Shown in pieces: positions 25,051 through 35,837 of a DNA stretch of 64,000 bases. The notes under the pieces were generated by a model. That model was not told the DNA's origin. It did not search any database and worked only from the letters and a program-made list of their open reading frames with translations. Position numbers and translations under genes: made by a program. Source of the DNA: Sipunculus nudus (lineage: Eukaryota > Annelida > Sipuncula > Golfingiida > Sipunculidae); NCBI GenBank assembly GCA_026874595.1, contig CM049320.1:52402714-52466713 (forward strand). Direction: 5' to 3'. The first letter of the stretch is position 1. The number at the start of each line of letters is the position of its first letter.

Positions 25051-25279
25051 TCACATTTCAGAGACCAAATCGGCGGTTTGCCGATTGTCACACGGCTCTG
25101 GCTGGACTGAAGTGACAGTCTGGGGACTGTCACGCCTGAGTGCCCAAACCATGCGACCGGTCTCGGCATCGAAAGAAAAGATTTGTTTTCTTTTCCAGAC
25201 AGATTTCTCCGGGTCATAATGTATGCTAGCCACGCGATCGACTTTTGGTCTGGACTTGAGAGTCTGATCGAGCCTCTTT
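25051..25279 (-). CDS. Possible terminal exon with a PQQ-repeat-like motif
   Basis: On the minus strand a long pyrimidine-rich tract ending TTTCTGCTAAAG precedes an open stretch that starts RLDQTLKSRPKVDRV and ends TADLVSEM and TGA. Its codons are richer in G and C than the flanks. The segment FSFDAETGRMVWAL matches the usual pattern of a PQQ-type beta-propeller blade (aromatic-D-A-x-T-G-x-x-x-W). One blade alone does not identify the protein. No other exon of the gene was located. Confidence 0.35.
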
Positions 25280-25284
25280 AGCAG

Positions 25285-27385
25285 AAAGTGAGCAAATAAG
25301 AAGGAAGATACGAGAGGAACTATCACTCTCAGTTATATGTGTATGACCGGGTTACAAGAATAAATTTTGTTAAATTGTTAACTAACATTCATGGATATAA
25401 CTTACCACACAAAATGTTGGTTCAGCTATATGTACGGGCGAGTATATCTTCCCTTATGATACAAATTTAAAAAATAATTTCATATGGGACGGCAATAACC
25501 CAGTCGTTGGATATGATATTGAAACACCTTGTGTAGACCCGTTACCAGTGATCTTAGAGGTGGTCTCCGTGTAAAGCCAGTACACATATTCACATTAGGT
25601 GTTGGTATGAAATGTGTTTGACAGAGAACGAGACATAAAAAAATGCGTATTCAATAAAGAGGCCTGTAGCTTTCGTAGAGAAATGTATTTACATACGCAC
25701 TAACGTGCCCCTAAGCATGTTCTGCATGTTTGAATAAGGATTTATGATAAGAGTATTTAACATTAACCTTCAATCGCACAATCTTATCAATCCCAGCCCG
25801 ATACGAGATTGTTTGACATGGCACCTGTCCAAAAGACGTCATGTTAATGCTTTCCGATCATATAAAAGTCCTCCCATAATGACCATATCGGGTTACTGGC
25901 CAACTAGAATTAACGACAACTGATTTTTACTCGTATTTTTTTGTCCTTGTTGGTGTTAATATTTTTATTACACTTCGAAAAGAGAATTTCAACTGTCTTA
26001 CTAAAAGCATATTCAAATATCTTACAAAGCAGGAATCCAGTCCTCTGCTGTTGAAAAAAAATTCCTGCTGATTGTCCCTGGAGTTCAATATACATATAAT
26101 GGACACACATACAGTCTGTTTTTGGTATTTTTAAAATTCTATTTTTTACCATTGTGGCCTGTAACGTGATCATTTAATAGTAACCCCTGCATATAGCCTT
26201 GTCATTGAAATTGGGTCAACTAATGTCTCGGAACCATTGTAGACAATTGGTTGAAATTCTAAATTAGTGCTGATTTCTGCAGAGCTCGTCAGAACAGAGT
26301 AAATTTATATGTGTTTATCTTAAAATGTGTCTTCATATATAATTATGTTATCTCTATCATCCATTCTGCAAATGACAAACTGTGCTTCATTATTTCTATT
26401 TAAAATCTGTAGTTTTTCCTTCATTCTATCAGATCAGATATCGTATTAATATGAAAGAAATATATTAAATAACCGAGAAAAGCTCAGTATCTCCTTGATA
26501 TACCATACAAACAGTACTGAGGGAGCTGCACAGAAACATTTCAGCTGTGTTAATGTAATCTGATTAACGATACGATTCTCCACCAGGTTACTCGATTGAA
26601 AAATTCGACTATACTCAAACAAAGAAAAGGCATATTTCCAGCCAGCTTAAAGTAAACTGTCTAAGGCTATTGTGATCATATTTTTTTTTTGCGTGATTGG
26701 GAGTGCAATTTTTTCAATGTGCGAGGATTTAAATCAAAACGCATATAGTGCATAGTAAAGTGTCGTACGCTCTATGTGTTCATGTTCGGTATACAGGGCG
26801 GGTTAAATGTTTAAAGGTAAATACATGTACTTGTAATAAATTTTTAAAAAAATATTTGAATAGTATCTGTTAATTGGTTGAAGCAGAGAGTCTGATGCAT
26901 AAAAGAGGTTGATGACCTGTGGTAGGCTGATATCCGACCTAGATACAACATAGGGCCACTGACTCAAACAGGGATAGATATCAAGATAACAGGGCTTTCT
27001 CAGTTCGGTCACTGTATCATCTGAACAGTCTCCACGGTATCCATTCAGTCTGAGCCCCAGGATGTGGTATTAACCTTTCAAACTACCGATCCTTCACAGA
27101 TTTTATTTTATATGATATATTGTTTATTTAACACGAAATATCCAGGTACAGAGATAAATTAGATCAGAAACGCTTATGTATCAGGAGAGTTTTTTTTTCA
27201 TGGCTGCTGATTTTGTTATCCATTTATCGTTATTGTAATATTTATGTAAGTTTTTGCTGCTTTTATCGTCTGACGCCGTTGTGACATCTGACATAAATAT
27301 GATTGTATTATAAGACAGAATAGCAAGTTTACATAGCATAGGTGGATTAGTTGCTGTGTATGAATAGTTAGGAATTTAGGACCTA
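25285..27385. other. No gene recognised
   Basis: AT-rich DNA up to the left LTR. The frames at 25910-26173 and 26803-27012 on the minus strand have no family signature. Confidence 0.4.
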
Positions 27386-27390
27386 CGTAT

Positions 27391-28173
27391 TGTCACGGAA
27401 CCTAATATAAACAGATCACGTATGTGAGACATGATGACAAAATTTTGTTATGTTATGGAGAGTAAAAAAATCAGATTCTGTAACACTAGGCAGCGTGAAA
27501 TGTCTAGGGGAATGAACAGAGAAATCAGTGTTAACTATAATTTATTCTTAAAACAACCCTAACATTACAATACATTAAATCAATACAAGTATAGAGTAAA
27601 ACAGCGGTATAACAACAAAATCAATACAATCACACACAAAAAAATGTGGACAGTACCTGGATACCAATTGACACCGTCACAACGATAAGTTCTTTAAATG
27701 TATACTCTCGGAGGGTCCAGTGTAAAGCTCTTGTAACATCCAGAAAGTAAACTGAAGTCCAAACGCATAAAATCCAGGAGGAAGTCGGACGAAAATCTAT
27801 AATTGCCGCACTCGTCGGATAAGGTCCCAGAAACTGACACACGGTCTTGTGTCCGCTGGAAAATGCTCTCTGCTCTCTGTCCCCAGCTCTAAAACACAGC
27901 CCTTTTATATACTCTTCACCCCAAGCCGAGAATTTCCCACCTCTATAACATTCGAAGAATAATACATTATACACGGCAAGCACATGTCACAGGAATCCTC
28001 TAGAAAAGCATCGCTGTGTGTATCTCTACATACCAGGGTCATCACGTGACCTCGGCAAGGCGTGAAAACCCCCAGCCAGCATGACAACGAAAGTTCAACC
28101 AGTACGGATTAAACATAAAGTGCAACAGTGACTCGAGTTACGCCCGTGTCACACAATAAGGGCACCGGTAACA
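27391..28173 (-). repeat. 3' LTR of the Gmr1-like element
   Basis: It begins TGTCACGGAACC and ends GGTAACA, the TG...CA form. It is matched along its length by 32885-33654. It contains an AATAAA on the minus strand at 27541-27546. The internal open frames are chance. Confidence 0.93.
27901..27911 (-). promoter_or_regulatory. TATA box in the 3' LTR
   Basis: TATATAAAAGG on the minus strand. The same place in the other LTR reads TATATAAAGG (33391-33400), which would drive the element's transcript. Confidence 0.6.
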
Positions 28174-28185
28174 ATCCCCCTCCTG
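28174..28185 (-). promoter_or_regulatory. Polypurine tract
   Basis: CAGGAGGGGGAT on the minus strand directly abuts the 3' LTR, the expected site for plus-strand DNA priming. Confidence 0.75.
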
Positions 28186-28319
28186 TAAGAAAAAAGAAAG
28201 TTTTGTCGGAAAACTTTCTTTTTGCCATCACAATCACTAAATTAGTACAACATCTAAAAAAATCATCTTATTTATAATATTACATAACCATCTTGTTTAC
28301 AACATTTCATAAACATCTC

Positions 28320-28698
28320 GATAAGCAATCAGCAAGTACATTTTCTTTCCCTTTAATGTGCATGATATCAGGATTTTTACACTTCCATTTGTTCATGAAT
28401 GTGAGTGGATTTTGATCACTGAAGACAATGATAGGCTTGACTAATGATGTAACATAAACTTCAAAATGTTACAATGCTAAAATCAAAGCCAAACATTCTT
28501 TTTTCCAATAGTGGAGTAGTTTTTCTGGTTTGCATCAAACTTTCTTGAGAAATAACAAATTGGATGATCTATGCCATCATTGCCTTCTTGTAACAACACA
28601 GCACCAGCAGCAGTATCACTAGCATCTACAGCTAACTTAAAAGGTACAGAAAAGCCTGGAACTGCCAAAACTGGTGAACTTTGCAGAAATGCTTTCAA
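28320..28698 (-). pseudogene. Retrotransposon RNase H domain
   Basis: The minus-strand frame shows the catalytic-Asp context LAVDASDTAAGAVLLQEG, then CYFSRKFDANQKNYSTI. After a break, further blocks with FSDQNPLTF and a terminal VLADCLSR continue toward the PPT. A TAA stop interrupts the distal part at about 28471-28473 and a frame change lies near 28500. These are standard Ty3/gypsy RNase H features, and the domain lies at the 3' end of pol rather than before integrase. Confidence 0.85.
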
Positions 28699-28714
28699 AT
28701 TCTGAAATGCATTT

Positions 28715-29560
28715 TCACACTGAACCTTCCATACAAACTTTTGTTTTTTTCTTTAACAAAGTAGTCAAAGGTTCAGCTACAGCAGCAAAATTTAGACAAA
28801 TCTTCCTGTAGTATCCAACCATACCAAGAAAACGCATTATTTGCTTTTTGTTTTCTGGTCTAGGAAATGCAGAAATAGCACTTATCTTAGCATCAACGGG
28901 TTTTACCTGGCCCTGCCCCACAATATGACCCAAAAATGTTACCTGCGCATGACAAAACTCAGATTTTACGAAGTTGACGGTCAGACGTGTTTCAATGAGT
29001 CTTTCGAAGAGGTCGCGAAGAATTTGCAGATATTTCTCCCAGGTGTCGCTGTACATGATAAGGTCATCAACATATGCGTCGCAGCCCTGAATGTCCTTGA
29101 CAACCATAAGGATGAGGCGCTGGAACGTGGCTGGCGAGTTCTTCATGCCAAACGGCATAACTTTATACTGTTACAGTCCTTGCGGCTTCACAAATGCGGA
29201 CACTTCTGTCGCTCGTTCTGTCAGCGGAACTTGCCAGTATCCTTTTAGCAAGTCAAACTTGGAGACATATCTGGAGCTACCGACTCTATCAATACAATCA
29301 TCGATCCTCGGGATCGGGAACGTGTCACTCTTGGTGACAGAGTTCAGTTTTCGATAATCTGTGCACATACGGTAACTTCCATCAGGTTTTGGCACAAGAA
29401 TACATGGTGAACTCCAGTTACTGTTACTAGGTTCAATAAAATCATTGTCCAGCAAATATTGAATCTCATCCTGTAGATACTTTTGCTTTTCTGGATTCAG
29501 TCTATATGGATGTTGCTTGACTGCGCTTGCCTCGTCAACATCGACGTCATGGCACAACAT
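28715..29560 (-). pseudogene. Retrotransposon reverse transcriptase domain
   Basis: The 5' part (29560-29171) has PYRLNPEKQKYLQDEI, WSSPCILVPKPDGSYRMCTD, FDLLKGYWQVPL and FVKPQGL. One in-frame TAA follows (29171-29173), then MPFGMKNSPATFQRLI and the active-site box YVDD, then FLGHIVGQGQV and LGMVGYYRKIC. This is a full Ty3/gypsy RT palm and thumb. A poly-T run near 28741 breaks the frame into RNase H. It is linked upstream by an in-frame TGA (29567-29569) to the connecting region. Confidence 0.93.
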
Positions 29561-29566
29561 GTTAGT

Positions 29567-29854
29567 TCACGTTGGAATGTCACTAAACAAATGTTCATAA
29601 TTCCGCAGCAGGTTCTTGAGGTCTTCTTGTGGTTGTGCGGTAAGGTGTGACAGTTTGGTATCCAGGTTTTTAAGCACGTCTGAGTTTTTTAATGGTACTG
29701 TACCACACTGAATGTCTACATCACACTTACAATCAGTATCTACTTTAACTGGGTCAGGGTCAGTGTTTACACAATTTACAGCAGTAACATTATGTACAAC
29801 ATCTGATGTGCTATTTCTGTCATAATATGGTTTCAACATGTTAACATGGCACAT
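29567..29854 (-). pseudogene. Linker between integrase and reverse transcriptase
   Basis: The frame begins CHVNMLKPYYDR, the motif that usually closes a gypsy integrase, and runs through KLSHLTAQPQEDLKNLLRNY and LFSDIPT into the RT N-terminus. A poly-T tract of 10 at about 29855 puts it out of frame with the integrase. Its position shows directly that integrase is fused upstream of RT. Confidence 0.8.
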
Positions 29855-30836
29855 TTTTTTTTCATTCGTCTATCTGGTGTCAATAGTATGTAATTTAAAT
29901 CACTGACTTTCTTGTCAACAATGAAAGGACCAAAATACCTAGCTTGCAGAGGTCTGCCAGTGATGCGAAGTAAGGCAAGGACCTTTTCACCAGGCTCAAA
30001 CGTCCTACTTACGGTGTGCTTGTCATACTTTGTTTTCATTTTACTTTGTGCAGATTTTAGATTTGACTTTGCAATCTCACAAGCATTGTGTAGTCTAGTG
30101 CGAAAATCTGAGACATACTGCAGTAAACCAAGAGAATCAGGATTTTCACATAAGAGTTTTTCTTTAGGCAGTTTCAATGGACCTCGAACTGAGTGTCCAA
30201 AAACTAGTTCAAAGGGACTGAAACCCAAGGACTCTTGAAAGGATTCTATGACAGCAAACAGCAATAGGTGGATTCCTTCATCCCAGTCTTTCTGTGTGTC
30301 ATAGCAATAAGTCCTGATCATGTTTTTTAATGTCTGGTGAAGACGCTCGAGAGTTTTCAGGATGATATGGCAAAGAGCTGTACTGTTTTAAACCTAGCTC
30401 AAGCATAACTTGTCGGAATGAGACATAAAATTAGACCCTTGGTCAGACTGGACGGATTTGGTAATCCAAGAGTTGTAAAAAACTTGGTCAGAGCTTTGAC
30501 AACACTTTTGGCATTAATCTTGCGCAATGGTATTGCCTCGGGGAACTTGATAGATGCGCACATTGTCAGTAAGTATTCATGTCCAGATTTTGTTTTGGGC
30601 AATGGTCCAACACAGTCACCAATAATCCTACTGAATGGTTCCTCGAAAGCAGGAATAGGCCTAAGTAGGGCCTTAGGAGGATTCTGATTGGGCTTGCCTA
30701 CCATCTGGCATGTATGGCATGATTTACAATATTGTACAACATCTTTCCTGAGGTTAGGCCAATAGAAGTGTGTACTAACTTTCTGATAAGTTTTATTTAT
30801 CCATAAATGGCCAGACAAAGGAGCCTCATGTGCCAT
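29833..30836 (-). pseudogene. Retrotransposon integrase (HHCC, DDE core, GPF module)
   Basis: The zinc-binding HHCC segment is HEAPLSGH followed by CKSCHTC. The core starts at about IIGDCVGPLPKTKSGHEYLL (first Asp). The second Asp is in a SDQGSNF block read in a shifted frame near 30440. The Glu is in an ERLHQTLKN block near 30340, again shifted. The C-terminal part has FSPFELVFGHSVRGPL and a GPY/F-type module (RYFGPFIVDKKVSDLNYI). At least two frameshifts (about 30330-30345 and 30450) inactivate it. It would catalyse strand transfer of the cDNA into host DNA. Confidence 0.92.
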
Positions 30837-31165
30837 GCTTAGAACTTCATTGCGGAAGCTTTAAGGCATTACTATTTGATGTTTGATGGCCCACTCATCA
30901 CCAGCGCATACATCAGGTGGTCGCCATTTACGCATAAGCACTCCATATTTGACATAGAAACAAACTGGGTTCTGTGACAGTTGATCTTTAGAAACTGCCC
31001 TGTGAAATAAACATGTAATATAAGGGTCCATATGTTGTTCCGCGATAAGTTCTGAGCTTGAAAATGCTGCATTCTGTACGGGAGAGTCATTAGACGAGTC
31101 ACTAGTGACTCCCAGAGTGTTATTATCTAGACCATTGTCCTAATGTGTGTTTTTCTTAGATCTAG

Positions 31166-31560
31166 TTAAGCCATAGATCTAGTTACAGCACATGAAGGAT
31201 ACAATCCAGGAATTTTCTGACTTTCCGGATCAGTGTCCTGATCAAGTGACGGCTTTTCTGTCACTATTGGTACAGGCTGTACTTTATCAATTGCAACATC
31301 ATTGCCTAGTAGCAACTGAATTCCCTTAAAGGGTAAAGTAGTTCTTATGCCCACAGTAATATTCCCAGAAATCAAATCTGACTTTAAATGGATACTGTGA
31401 AGCGGAACTGAAGTGTGCCTGTCTGAAAACACACCATTAACAAGTGCATGTGCACCAGTAAAGGACCTATTAGAAAATGGCAGTGTTTGCTAACATGAGA
31501 GTCTGGCCTCAACCAGTGTCCCTCAAAATTCTAATAGGGGTCGAATCTGAAAAAAACACT
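31166..31560 (-). pseudogene. Retrotransposon aspartic protease region
   Basis: The active-site triad Asp-Thr-Gly is read on the minus strand at 31512-31520 in the context ILRDTG, followed at once by a TGA stop. The downstream part (31432-31166) contains LHSIHLKSDLISG, FKGIQLLLGNDVA and PSCAVTRSMA, the usual protease flap and C-terminal features of this group. It lies between gag and integrase. Confidence 0.75.
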
Positions 31561-31594
31561 TGAAAGTGACACAAAATCCATCATGTATGAATGG

Positions 31595-32010
31595 CTCAAA
31601 TAACTCCATTTCAGAGTCAGGAGAGGAATCTACTACCTCAGCTTCATCAAACAAAGAACTGGCATTGACAGTGTCAGTCATAAACTCCTTTTCAGAGTCA
31701 TTAAAGGAATCTACATCCTTTTTATTACCATGTCCTCATGGGAGTTGACAGAGGAATTTTTCCTCAGCAGAAACAAACTTCTGTTTGTCATAAGAGGACC
31801 TGGCCTCATTTGAAATACTCTCGCAAGAGTCATAAAAGGACTTAGCCTCAATTAAAGGATACTCCTCGCAGGAGTCTTGAAAGGACCTAGCCTTATTATA
31901 TTCCTCACAGGAAACAACTGAGGTTTTCACCCCGCAAGCTACGGATTCTCTTCTTTGGATTCAGACGGCACTTGGGCCTCCGTAGCATCAAACTCTTTAT
32001 TGGAGTCATT
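31595..32010 (-). pseudogene. Acidic repeat segment between gag and protease
   Basis: The minus-strand frame contains short repeated acidic units such as ARSFQDSCEEYPL, AKSFYDSCESISN and ARSSYDKQ, and further on DSFNDSEKEF, with a period near 16-17 codons. Several frame breaks occur. I do not know a conserved role; it may be an unstructured gag-pol linker grown by slippage. Confidence 0.5.
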
Positions 32011-32019
32011 AAAGGAGTT

Positions 32020-32866
32020 GTACCCCTATATACATGAAAAGAGCCTGGCTCTTGTACTATGCTATGCACAGATTTTGAAACAAAACCAGAAGGTTTGCTA
32101 TTTGGTTTATTCGCAAGTTTCCAGCAGTCAGATATTAGATGACCTTCCTTCTTGCAGAAATTACAGATTTTCTTTGAAAATGACTGGTCTTTGTTTGACT
32201 AAGACACATTGGACGTGGACTGAGGTGTAGCAATGGACTTTGCTGAACTATCAGGACTACAAGTACTGGGTAAATGCGCTTTAAACTTCTTTTGACCATA
32301 TTGATTTATATTCTTGTTTGTGAATGACTGGTTTGATTTGCTGGTAAAGGACATTTTGTGTGTTTATGAATAATCATCAGCTAATTGAGCAGCAATGTCA
32401 AGCGTTTCAGGACTTTTCTCATCGAGAAAAGTTTTAACATCTGCTTTAATGCAGCGCTTTAATTCTTCAAGCAAAATCAACTGGCGCAAATTGTCATAAT
32501 CTTTCATTACATTTTTAGAACTACACCAGCGATCAAACAACTGCTCTTTTGTCCCAGCAAATTCGACGTAGGTCTGATTTTTGTGCTTTTCCCAATTTCT
32601 GAATTTCTGGCAGTAAGCCTCTGGAACTAACTCATAACCTTTTAGGATTAACCGTTTACCAGGTTATAGTCAGCAGCAGCTTCTACTGAAAGCTCTGTAT
32701 AAATTTCTCTGGCCTTGCTAGTCAATACACTTTGTAACAGCATAGTCCAATTTTCCTTAGGCCATTTTAAATTTTTAGCTACCTTCTCAAAGCGTAAGAA
32801 ATATTTATCAACCTCTTTTTCTTGAAAAGGTGGGACAAGTCTAAAATTTTCAAAACTATTAAGCCA
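32020..32866 (-). pseudogene. Retrotransposon gag with SCAN-like capsid region and zinc knuckle
   Basis: The gag N-terminal part (ENFRLVPPFQEKEVDKYFL, LQSVLTSKAREIYTELS) leads, after a one-base shift near 32655, into YVEFAGTKEQLFDRW, QLILLEELKRCI and DEKSPETLDIAAQLADDY. That last pattern matches the SCAN fold, which is known to derive from a Gmr1-like gag. A CCHC zinc knuckle (CNFCKKEGHLISDC) is encoded at 32124-32165. Stops occur near 32370 and beyond. Gag would form the particle and bind RNA. Confidence 0.85.
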
Positions 32867-32883
32867 TCCCGGGAGAGCCCCCA
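32866..32883 (-). promoter_or_regulatory. Primer binding site, tRNA-Pro-like
   Basis: TGGGGGCTCTCCCGGGAT on the minus strand lies against the 5' LTR. It differs at two positions from the usual tRNA-Pro-complementary PBS. Confidence 0.75.
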
Positions 32884-32884
32884 A

Positions 32885-33654
32885 TTTTACGAAACCTAAT
32901 ATAAGCATATCACGTATGCGAGATGAACACAAAATTTTGTAATGGAGAGTAAAAAATCATATTCTTTAACACTATGCAGCGTGAAATGTCTAGGGGAATG
33001 AATAAAGAAGTCAGTGGTTTTTTGTTAACAAATAACAATAATTTATTCTTAAAACAGCCCTAACATTAAAACGCATTAAATCAATACAAGTATATAGTAA
33101 AACAGCGGTATAACAACAAAATCAATACAATCACACACAAAAAAAATGTGGACAGTACCTGGATACCAATTGACACCGTCACAACGATAAGTTCTTTAAA
33201 TGTATACTCTCGGAGGGTCCAGTGTAAAGCTCTTGTAGCTCTGAAGTCCAAACGCATAAAATCCAGGAGGAAGTCCGAAGAAAATCTATAATTGCCGCAC
33301 TCGTCGGATAATGTACCAGAAACTGACACACGGTCTTGTGTCCGCTGGAAAATGCTCTCTGCTCTCTGTCCCCAGCTCTAAAACACAGCCCCTTTATATA
33401 CTCTTCACCCCAAGCCGGGAATTTTCCACCTCTAGAACATTCGAAGAATAATACATTATACACGGTAAGCACATGTCACAGGAATCCTCTAGAAAACTCC
33501 TGTGTTTATCTCTACATACCAGGGTCATCACGTGACCTCGGCCAGGCGTGAAAACTCCCAGCCAGCATGAGTTCAGCCAGTACGGATTAAACATAAAGTG
33601 CACTATCGACACGAGTTACGCCCGTGTCACACAATAAAAAGGGCACCTGTAACA
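32885..33654 (-). repeat. 5' LTR of the Gmr1-like element
   Basis: Matches 27391-28173. Its PBS-side end is decayed (TTTTACGAAACC instead of TGTCACGGAACC). The outer end, CCTGTAACA, is followed by the GTAT target copy. TATA box at 33391-33400 and AATAAA at 33042-33047, both minus strand. Confidence 0.93.
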
Positions 33655-33659
33655 GTATT

Positions 33660-35685
33660 AATATGCTTTTGTCTGATGGAAGATAAAATGTGATAGAAGA
33701 ATCTCAAATTAAATGTATAATAATATTATTGTCTCATATGAATTCTTTCTATGCGATATGTATAGAAACCATAACTAAATGTTTTGAATATATTGTATCT
33801 GTAAGTGTTGCCACATACTTTATATATACGCACCGTCAAATTAGTTGCTTTTTACAAATGATTGAACTACTAATACTACATATGTTTTCAGTTTTTTAGA
33901 AGAAACAAGTTTAAGTTTTAATGTGTTGCGATAATTTGATTCTACATATATATTTTATTTGTTTTGTATATTGCACGAGCTCGCATATTTTGTTTACTCT
34001 TTTTGGTGTATATTTTTACCAATAGATTTAGAACTAATAGATAATACCGTGCTTTATATCATTGAGAAACTAATTGAAAGGTTATTAATTCCTTTTTAAA
34101 TATATTTTATTTTAAGCATTACTTTTTGAAAAAATAAACACTTTGTTATGCAATCACATCTGAGCTTTCAGGAAAATCACAATTTGGATTAGTTTTCGTT
34201 GAAATTAGACCTAACCTTGTAAACGATGCAGCACAAATATTAATAAAAAATGAGCGTGTTTGCCAAACTTCGCTTTGCTTTTACTAGGAAGTATATATCA
34301 GAAGTCATGCTTGTTTACTTTCATATGTGCGGAGACCATACTTAAATGCATGTTTGTATCAAATAGGAAATGTAAAGCCGTTTGCCGGCAGTGGTAAACA
34401 ATAAATGAATCACCCGATGTAAACAATAGTATAAGGAACACCTGGAAAGTTGAAATATCTGGGAACTGTACACGTATACAAATAATCTTTAGCTATTTTT
34501 CTATTAAAAAATGACATTTCTTAATATTGTGGCGTACCTAAATATTTAAAACAAACAAATGAAAGTTGGTATCGACAGGCGTTGAATCAACAGAACATGA
34601 ACGCTTACTAGTCTAACAGAAACATGATGAATTAATCGATACCAGTAGTATTCAAATAAAGAACATAAGCGCTTGCAAGTTTGTTGTGCAACGTAATTAC
34701 CCTTTTGACCAAATCTTTGTTTGCTGGAACTAATTAAGTCTTAATTTAAATGCAAAAAAAATTCTGAATGGTTTTCCAACACTGATATCATATATAGAGA
34801 TAAGTATTATATTATGGTGAAATACATTCACTTTCTTTTATAGTTTGTTTTGAAATCTGCTCTTCATAAATATATAAATTATAATGAATTGACGATAATA
34901 TTGCTAGCAGAATCAATTGGAGTTCATAATTTTCAATTATTTATCCTTAAGCGGCTATGGTTAAATGGATCTTGGTTTCCATTTATCTAGGCTATATTCC
35001 GTATTTACGACTGGAAATATATACTAGGCTGATCCAATAGATATGTCAACCCGTTTTTCCTAACTTGGTAAATTGCTTTTCAAATGGATCTTGGTTTCCA
35101 TTTATCTAGTTTCTGTTCCGTATCAGGTTTGGCGTGATAGCGAACTTTTGCATGACCATCATCCAAGCCTCTGGAACCTGAGGAAAATATTTTGTTCGAT
35201 GATTCTACCAAACACTAGGACAACCGGTTGCAAGACACTTCTCAGGCATCTCTAAGACCTTTGAGCTCAAAACGTCAATAATATAGTGGACTATTGTTTG
35301 TCTAGTTCCATGCATATTCTAACATCAATGGCAAGCAGTTCCCTCTCCTAGTTATTTTATTGTTTGATACAACATAAGATGAGCCCATTATTTGGCAAGG
35401 CTTTTAATCCAGGAAACACTAGATCTCAGTCCAATGCATGTATAACAAATATGCAGAATTCTGAAAAAAGACTACATTCTGCTACCTGCGACAAATGTCA
35501 TGTTGACCATCAGTGTATGACAGGACACTTCATGCGTCACCGCGACCCTTGATGCCACAGAAAAAGTTCTGGGTCAATGCGAACTCCTTAACTTTAATAA
35601 ATCGAATAAATATTAAACAAAATAAATTTTGAACATCAACAACGTCATAATATATAAATTTGTAAACAAAGCATTTTAACTTATC
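33660..35685. other. No gene recognised; short direct repeat
   Basis: AT-rich DNA. A 28-bp block, AAATGGATCTTGGTTTCCAT plus TTATCTAG, occurs at about 34965-34991 and again at 35083-35110, with CCGTAT close behind both. This is a local duplication about 118 bp apart. Confidence 0.45.
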
Positions 35686-35690
35686 ACAAG

Positions 35691-35837
35691 TGACAGCACA
35701 GCAGTGCATGACAGATCAGTCCCATGATGTCAAATGTACCGCGGTCACCACAGGCAAAGTATCAAATCCTCCATTGATTGTCAGTTCAGTTATCAAAGGT
35801 ATTGCACATGTAGATGTAATATCTAATGAAACAGCAG
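35691..35837 (+). CDS. Possible symmetric phase 1-1 exon
   Basis: An acceptor (TTATCACAAG) and a strong donor (GTAAGT) bound 147 nt, exactly 49 codons in phase 1-1. The reading includes CMTDQSHDVKCTAVTTGK and IVSSVIKGIAHVDVISN. Two Cys about 10 residues apart and a beta-rich look suit an extracellular module, but no family is recognised. Symmetric phase-1 exons are typical of shuffled extracellular domains. Confidence 0.35.

Larger units (their letters stand above)
27391..33654 (-). mobile_element. Complete degraded LTR retrotransposon, Ty3/gypsy of Gmr1 type
   Basis: Two LTRs of about 780 and 770 bp flank a 4.7-kb interior. The flanks show the same 4-bp target duplication, GTAT (27387-27390 and 33655-33658). 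On the minus strand the order is 5' LTR, tRNA-Pro-like PBS, gag with a SCAN-like region and zinc knuckle, protease, integrase, reverse transcriptase, RNase H, PPT and 3' LTR. Integrase lies before RT, as in Ty1/copia. However, the RT (YVDD, MPFGMKNSPATFQ) and the integrase with its GPF module are of Ty3/gypsy type, which is the hallmark of Gmr1-like elements. Each coding block carries frameshifts or stops, so this copy is inactive. The LTRs differ by several indels and scattered substitutions, so the insertion is not very recent. Confidence 0.92.

Noticed and set aside
27630-27983. 117-aa minus-strand ORF as a host gene
   Set aside because: It lies wholly inside an LTR and recurs in the other LTR (33179-33472).
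29912-30238. Plus-strand ORFs over 28.8-30.7 kb as genes
   Set aside because: They are antisense shadows of the retrotransposon pol region.
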